64,000 nucleotides of DNA from Marinococcus halophilus (GTDB lineage: Bacteria; Bacillota; Bacilli; Bacillales; Marinococcaceae). The stretch is taken from assembly GCF_002265875.1 (NCBI RefSeq), contig NZ_NPFA01000002.1, positions 124,157 through 188,156 on the forward strand. The letters run 5' to 3'. The notes under the pieces are model-generated. The model had not been told where the DNA came from, did not search any database, and saw only the letters and a list, made by a program, of their open reading frames with translations. Position 1 is the stretch's first letter. Each line of letters opens with the position of its first letter. This document shows positions 61,047 to 64,000 of this stretch, piece after piece. The position numbers and the translations under genes are program-made.

Positions 61047-62669
61047 ATGAAAGTTCTGTACGAACAACCAATAGAAACCGATTATTTTTTACATGACTAT
61101 CAAGCGGGCAGGCCCGGTGCCAGGAAGCTCTTTCATTACACTGGGGAAAATCAGGGGGTAGAGGACCGGCTTCGTTATTTAGACGGCCGGTCCTTTGAGC
61201 GCAGGTACTTAAAGCAGCTTCTGCAGAAGTATAATGGCGGGCTGTATTATGGGGATAAAGCGGTCAAGGCTCTTGAAAAAATGGACAATGACGAGGCCGT
61301 GGTGGTAGCGGGCGGCCAGCAGGCTGGCATGCTCACCGGCCCCTCGCTGGTAATTTCCAAGGCATTATCAGTGCTAAAGCTTGCAGATCAGGAGGAGAAG
61401 CGGCTTGGGCGTCCGGTCCTTCCATTGTTTTGGATTGCAGGGGAAGATCATGACTGGGAGGAAGTAAACCACGTCAATTTCCCGGCTGAAGGGCATTTAG
61501 ATAAAACGAGGTTCGAAGGAAACTTTCTGCCGAATGTGCCTGTGTCAGAGCAGCCGTTTGAAGCAGCGGAAGTGGAAGCGTTCGTGGAAGAAGCTTTTTC
61601 AAAGCTCCGCGAAAGTCCATTTACGAAAGAATTACGAGATGAAGTGTATGTGCTTTTGAATCGTTCAAGGTCGTGGTCCCAGTTTTTTGCAGAGATGATG
61701 CGCTGGCTGTTTAAGGATACAAAACTTATCATGATGGATCCGCAGCAGCCGGAATGGAGAGAACTGGGAAAGCCGCTTTTTAAAACTTTGCTTTCCGATC
61801 CAGATAAAATAAATGCGGCTGTTTATCAGGGCACAGCTGAAAGAAAGGCAGCGGGATACGACGAGGTCGCGGGCATCAATTTTGACAGCGGGCATCTATT
61901 CTATCATATAAACTACGTGAGACATCTGCTTGAATATAAAGATGGAGCCTGGAGGAGCCGGAGATCGGGAAAAACTGTGGGGACGGAGAAATTACTAGAA
62001 GAAGCAGTGCGCCAACCCACCCGTTTCAGCACTGACGTAATTACCCGGCCGCTGATGCAGGAGCAGATGCTCCCGGTTCTGCACTTTGTGGCAGGGCCAG
62101 GGGAAATGCAGTATTGGTCTCTTTTAAAGCCATTGTTTGAATTACTCGGCATGCGGATGCCGGTGGTGCAAAAGCGTATGGAAGTGCATTATGTCACCCG
62201 TCAGGTACAGCAGGCCGCTGAAAAAGAGAATGTTCCCTATAGAATGCTGCTGGATTTACCTTTACTCGAACAAAAACTCCAGGAGGTGCGCCGCGCTGCC
62301 CTGGAAGTGGACGGGAAAGCAAAAGCCCTCCAGGCGTTGGAAGAAATGAAAGAAGCTCATGCAGCTCTTGCTAAAGAATGGATTCGCCAGTTTCCTTCAC
62401 AGGAAAGTTTTGCGAAAGAAAACTGGAGACGGATTGAAAAAGAAACCTGTTACCTTGGAGAACGGCTGGATGCAGAGCAGGAGCGGAGAGTGCAGATACA
62501 TGTCCGGCGGCTGGAGTTAATTATCGGCCGCCTGTATCCTCGCCGGGAACCGGCGGAAAGGCAGGTTAATATTTTATTTATGTTAAACGAATTCGGCGCC
62601 TTTCTTCCGGCGCAGACGGCTGCCGAAACAGAATGGAAAAGCGGCCGGCAGAATATTATATTACTGTAG
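61047..62669 (+). CDS. bshC: Bacillithiol synthesis cysteine-adding enzyme
   Basis: BshC adds cysteine to GlcN-malate, the last step of bacillithiol synthesis, the main low-molecular-weight thiol in these bacteria. The 540-residue protein has VVVAGGQQAGMLTGPSLVISKALS, LPLFWIAGEDHDWEEVNHV, a middle TRPLMQEQMLPVLHFVAGPGEMQYWSLLKPLFE block and a C-terminal coiled coil (about 385-455). AGGAAGG precedes the ATG. The order DUF3397-bshC-mraZ is conserved in Bacillus. Confidence 0.96.
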   Translation: MKVLYEQPIETDYFLHDYQAGRPGARKLFHYTGENQGVEDRLRYLDGRSFERRYLKQLLQKYNGGLYYGDKAVKALEKMDNDEAVVVAGGQQAGMLTGPSLVISKALSVLKLADQEEKRLGRPVLPLFWIAGEDHDWEEVNHVNFPAEGHLDKTRFEGNFLPNVPVSEQPFEAAEVEAFVEEAFSKLRESPFTKELRDEVYVLLNRSRSWSQFFAEMMRWLFKDTKLIMMDPQQPEWRELGKPLFKTLLSDPDKINAAVYQGTAERKAAGYDEVAGINFDSGHLFYHINYVRHLLEYKDGAWRSRRSGKTVGTEKLLEEAVRQPTRFSTDVITRPLMQEQMLPVLHFVAGPGEMQYWSLLKPLFELLGMRMPVVQKRMEVHYVTRQVQQAAEKENVPYRMLLDLPLLEQKLQEVRRAALEVDGKAKALQALEEMKEAHAALAKEWIRQFPSQESFAKENWRRIEKETCYLGERLDAEQERRVQIHVRRLELIIGRLYPRREPAERQVNILFMLNEFGAFLPAQTAAETEWKSGRQNIILL

Positions 62670-62703
62670 CATCTGCACACTAATTTATACGTTATCCGGC
62701 TGA

Positions 62704-62738
62704 AAGCTTCCCGAAATATCGGGGAGTTTTTTTTTTGT
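62704..62738 (+). terminator. Terminator after bshC
   Basis: CTTCCCGA pairs with TCGGGGAG (one G-T mismatch position) and is followed by a run of nine Ts. Confidence 0.85.
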
Positions 62739-62756
62739 TAAAAAATTTTCCGGAAA

Positions 62757-62786
62757 AAGTGGTACAAAGTGGGGGAATGTGGTAAC
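62757..62786 (+). promoter_or_regulatory. MraZ operator: three GTGG repeats
   Basis: GTGG occurs at 62759, 62769 and 62779, exactly 10 bp apart, within AAGTGGTACA, AAGTGGGGGA and ATGTGGTAAC. This is the known arrangement of MraZ boxes in front of mraZ, where MraZ rings bind and repress their own operon. It lies 35 nt before the ATG. Confidence 0.88.
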
Positions 62787-62820
62787 TTAAATGTAAGGAG
62801 TGGTGAAAGGTTGGGTCCAT

Positions 62821-63252
62821 ATGTTTATGGGAGAATATCAACATAATATGGACGATAAAGGAAGAATTATTATACCCTCCCGTTTTCGGGAGAAGTTGGG
62901 AGATTCTTTCGTCGTTACCCGTGGTCTGGATGGATGCTTGTTTGTTTATCCATATGACGAATGGGAACGCATTGAAACTAAATTAAAAGCTTTGCCTTTC
63001 ACAAAAAAAGATGCAAGGGCATTCACCCGTTTTTTCTTTTCAGGAGCGTCAGAATGCGAACTTGATAAACAGGGGCGTTCGATGATTCCAACCACCCTCC
63101 GCCAATATGCAGAATTAAAAAAAGAATGTATGATCATCGGGGTAAGCAGCCGAGTAGAAATATGGGATAAACACAAATGGGACGAATATTATGCAGAATC
63201 AGAAGAAGTATTTCCAGACATTGCAGAAAACATGGCCGACCTGGATTTTTAG
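62821..63252 (+). CDS. mraZ: Transcriptional regulator MraZ
   Basis: MraZ is an AbrB-fold, ring-forming DNA-binding protein that controls the division and cell-wall (dcw) operon. The 143-residue protein has two SpoVT/AbrB-like halves: [26 protein letters not shown] and [22 protein letters not shown]. The ATG at 62821 fits the family start; upstream starts do not. It is followed by rsmH, as expected at the head of the dcw cluster, and its own binding sites lie just upstream. Confidence 0.96.
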   Translation: MFMGEYQHNMDDKGRIIIPSRFREKLGDSFVVTRGLDGCLFVYPYDEWERIETKLKALPFTKKDARAFTRFFFSGASECELDKQGRSMIPTTLRQYAELKKECMIIGVSSRVEIWDKHKWDEYYAESEEVFPDIAENMADLDF

Positions 63253-63288
63253 CGCAGTATCAAACACGTTTTTGCCGGAGGAATAGAA

Positions 63289-64000
63289 GTGCCGCCACAA
63301 TTTGAACATGAAACCGTATTGAAAGAAGCATCAGTCCGGGGGCTGAATATTCGTCCGGACGGGGTGTATGTTGATTGTACTCTCGGCGGCGGCGGACACA
63401 GTGAAGAAGTCATGAAGCAGCTTTCTTCCGAGGGCCTTTTAATAGCCTTTGACCAGGATGAGGAAGCGATCGCTCATGCAGAGCAGCGGCTCCGGGTTTA
63501 TGGAGAAAATTTCAGGATCGTACATAGCAATTTCCAGTTTTTAAAAGAAGAACTGCTCGAGCTTCATACTGAGCAGGTAAACGGGATATTATTCGATCTT
63601 GGAGTGTCATCACCGCAGTTCGACCGGCCGGAAAGAGGGTTCAGCTACCGCTATAATGCCCCGCTTGACATGAGGATGGATAGGCACCGGCAGGAGCGTA
63701 CAGCAGCACACATCGTCAATGAAGCATCGTTTCAGGAAATCTGGCAGATTCTCTCAGAATACGGGGAAGAGCGTTTCTCAAAACAGATTGCCAGAAAAAT
63801 CGAAAAAGCGCGTGAAGATCACCGTATTGAAACAACCGAAGAACTAGTGGAAATCATCAAAAGTGCAATACCTGCACCGGCCAGGAGAAAAGGCGGGCAT
63901 CCGGCGAAGCGGACTTTTCAGGCTTTGCGAATTGCTGTAAATAATGAACTTGATGTGTTCAAAGAAGCGCTTGACGATGCGCTGACCATGTTAGCGCCCG
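63289..64000 (+). CDS. rsmH: 16S rRNA (cytosine(1402)-N4)-methyltransferase, N-terminal part (continues past window)
   Basis: RsmH (MraW) methylates C1402 of 16S rRNA. From GTG 63289 (GGAGGAA upstream) the frame is open to the end of the window: [80 protein letters not shown], and [15 protein letters not shown], all standard MraW motifs. About 237 codons are visible, roughly three quarters of the usual length. It is the second gene of the dcw cluster. Confidence 0.96.
   Translation, partial: MPPQFEHETVLKEASVRGLNIRPDGVYVDCTLGGGGHSEEVMKQLSSEGLLIAFDQDEEAIAHAEQRLRVYGENFRIVHSNFQFLKEELLELHTEQVNGILFDLGVSSPQFDRPERGFSYRYNAPLDMRMDRHRQERTAAHIVNEASFQEIWQILSEYGEERFSKQIARKIEKAREDHRIETTEELVEIIKSAIPAPARRKGGHPAKRTFQALRIAVNNELDVFKEALDDALTMLAP

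Overview
This 64 kb window looks like ordinary chromosome from a low-to-mid GC Bacillaceae bacterium, most plausibly a halotolerant or alkaliphilic relative of Bacillus (Alkalicoccus / Salisediminibacterium / B. halodurans type). Three things suggest this. Gene order follows the B. subtilis blocks yku (dapH-dapL-mscS-peroxiredoxin), ktrC-rnjA-rpoY-def-ykyA-pdhABCD, speA-yktA-yktB-yktC, ylaF-typA-ylaI-phoH-ylaN-pycA, ctaA, and ylbF-ylbG-rsmD-coaD-ylbL-tmcAL-ylbN-rpmF-ylbP-bshC-mraZ-rsmH. The proteins are rich in Glu/Asp. The window also carries Na+ and osmolyte genes: a CPA1 Na+/H+ antiporter, a BCCT transporter, and a NaChBac-type voltage-gated Na+ channel. I see no rRNA, tRNA, insertion sequence, prophage or CRISPR.

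Layout. 1-2.8 kb: end of dapH, a class III aminotransferase and dapL (acetylated diaminopimelate route). 2.8-7.7 kb: MscS channel, peroxiredoxin, KtrC-type K+ gating subunit, NhaP antiporter, OsmC and SRPBCC proteins. 7.7-9.8 kb: a MurG-type transferase and a Fur-box siderophore-binding lipoprotein. 9.9-13.7 kb: RNase J1, RNA polymerase epsilon, peptide deformylase, YkyA-like lipoprotein. 14.1-19.1 kb: complete pyruvate dehydrogenase operon. 19.2-26.8 kb: BCCT transporter, polysaccharide deacetylase lipoprotein, GAF-like protein, SpeA, YktA/YktB, a small gene behind a structured leader, inositol-phosphatase homologue, YlaF. 27.1-36.0 kb: TypA, YlaI, a flavin-reductase-like protein, PhoH ATPase, YlaN, pyruvate carboxylase. 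36.2-43.8 kb: photolyase, GNAT protein, heme A synthase, CtaM-like protein, AI-2E permease, thioesterase, RicF, SRPBCC protein, DarB-like CBS protein. 44-47 kb: TnrA, aspartokinase III, Na+ channel. 47-54 kb: FAD protein, the proB-proA-proC operon behind a proline T-box, SDR, CrtI-like oxidoreductase, YlbG. 54.3-64 kb: MFS exporter, RsmD, CoaD, YlbL protease, TmcAL, YlbN, L32, YlbP, DUF3397, BshC, MraZ behind its own operator, and the start of RsmH.

How the genes fit together. The main themes are central carbon (PDH and PycA at the pyruvate node), amino acid supply (diaminopimelate, aspartokinase, proline, arginine decarboxylase), cation and osmotic homeostasis (KtrC, NhaP, MscS, BCCT, Na+ channel, proline), and cell-envelope growth (MurG-type protein, DapH/L, MraZ/RsmH). 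Three of the proteins belong to families tied to c-di-AMP (KtrC, DarB and, indirectly, PycA). Regulatory sites read directly from the sequence include a Fur box, a TnrA box, a CCU-specifier T-box, three GTGG repeats in front of mraZ, and a perfect consensus sigma-A promoter in front of ylbN-rpmF.

No clearly new system stands out. The best second looks are the class III aminotransferase inside the dap cluster, the Na+ channel, a structured leader at 25.3-25.5 kb, a hairpin that hides a ribosome binding site at 42.8 kb, and the repeated absence of sporulation genes from otherwise conserved gene neighbourhoods.
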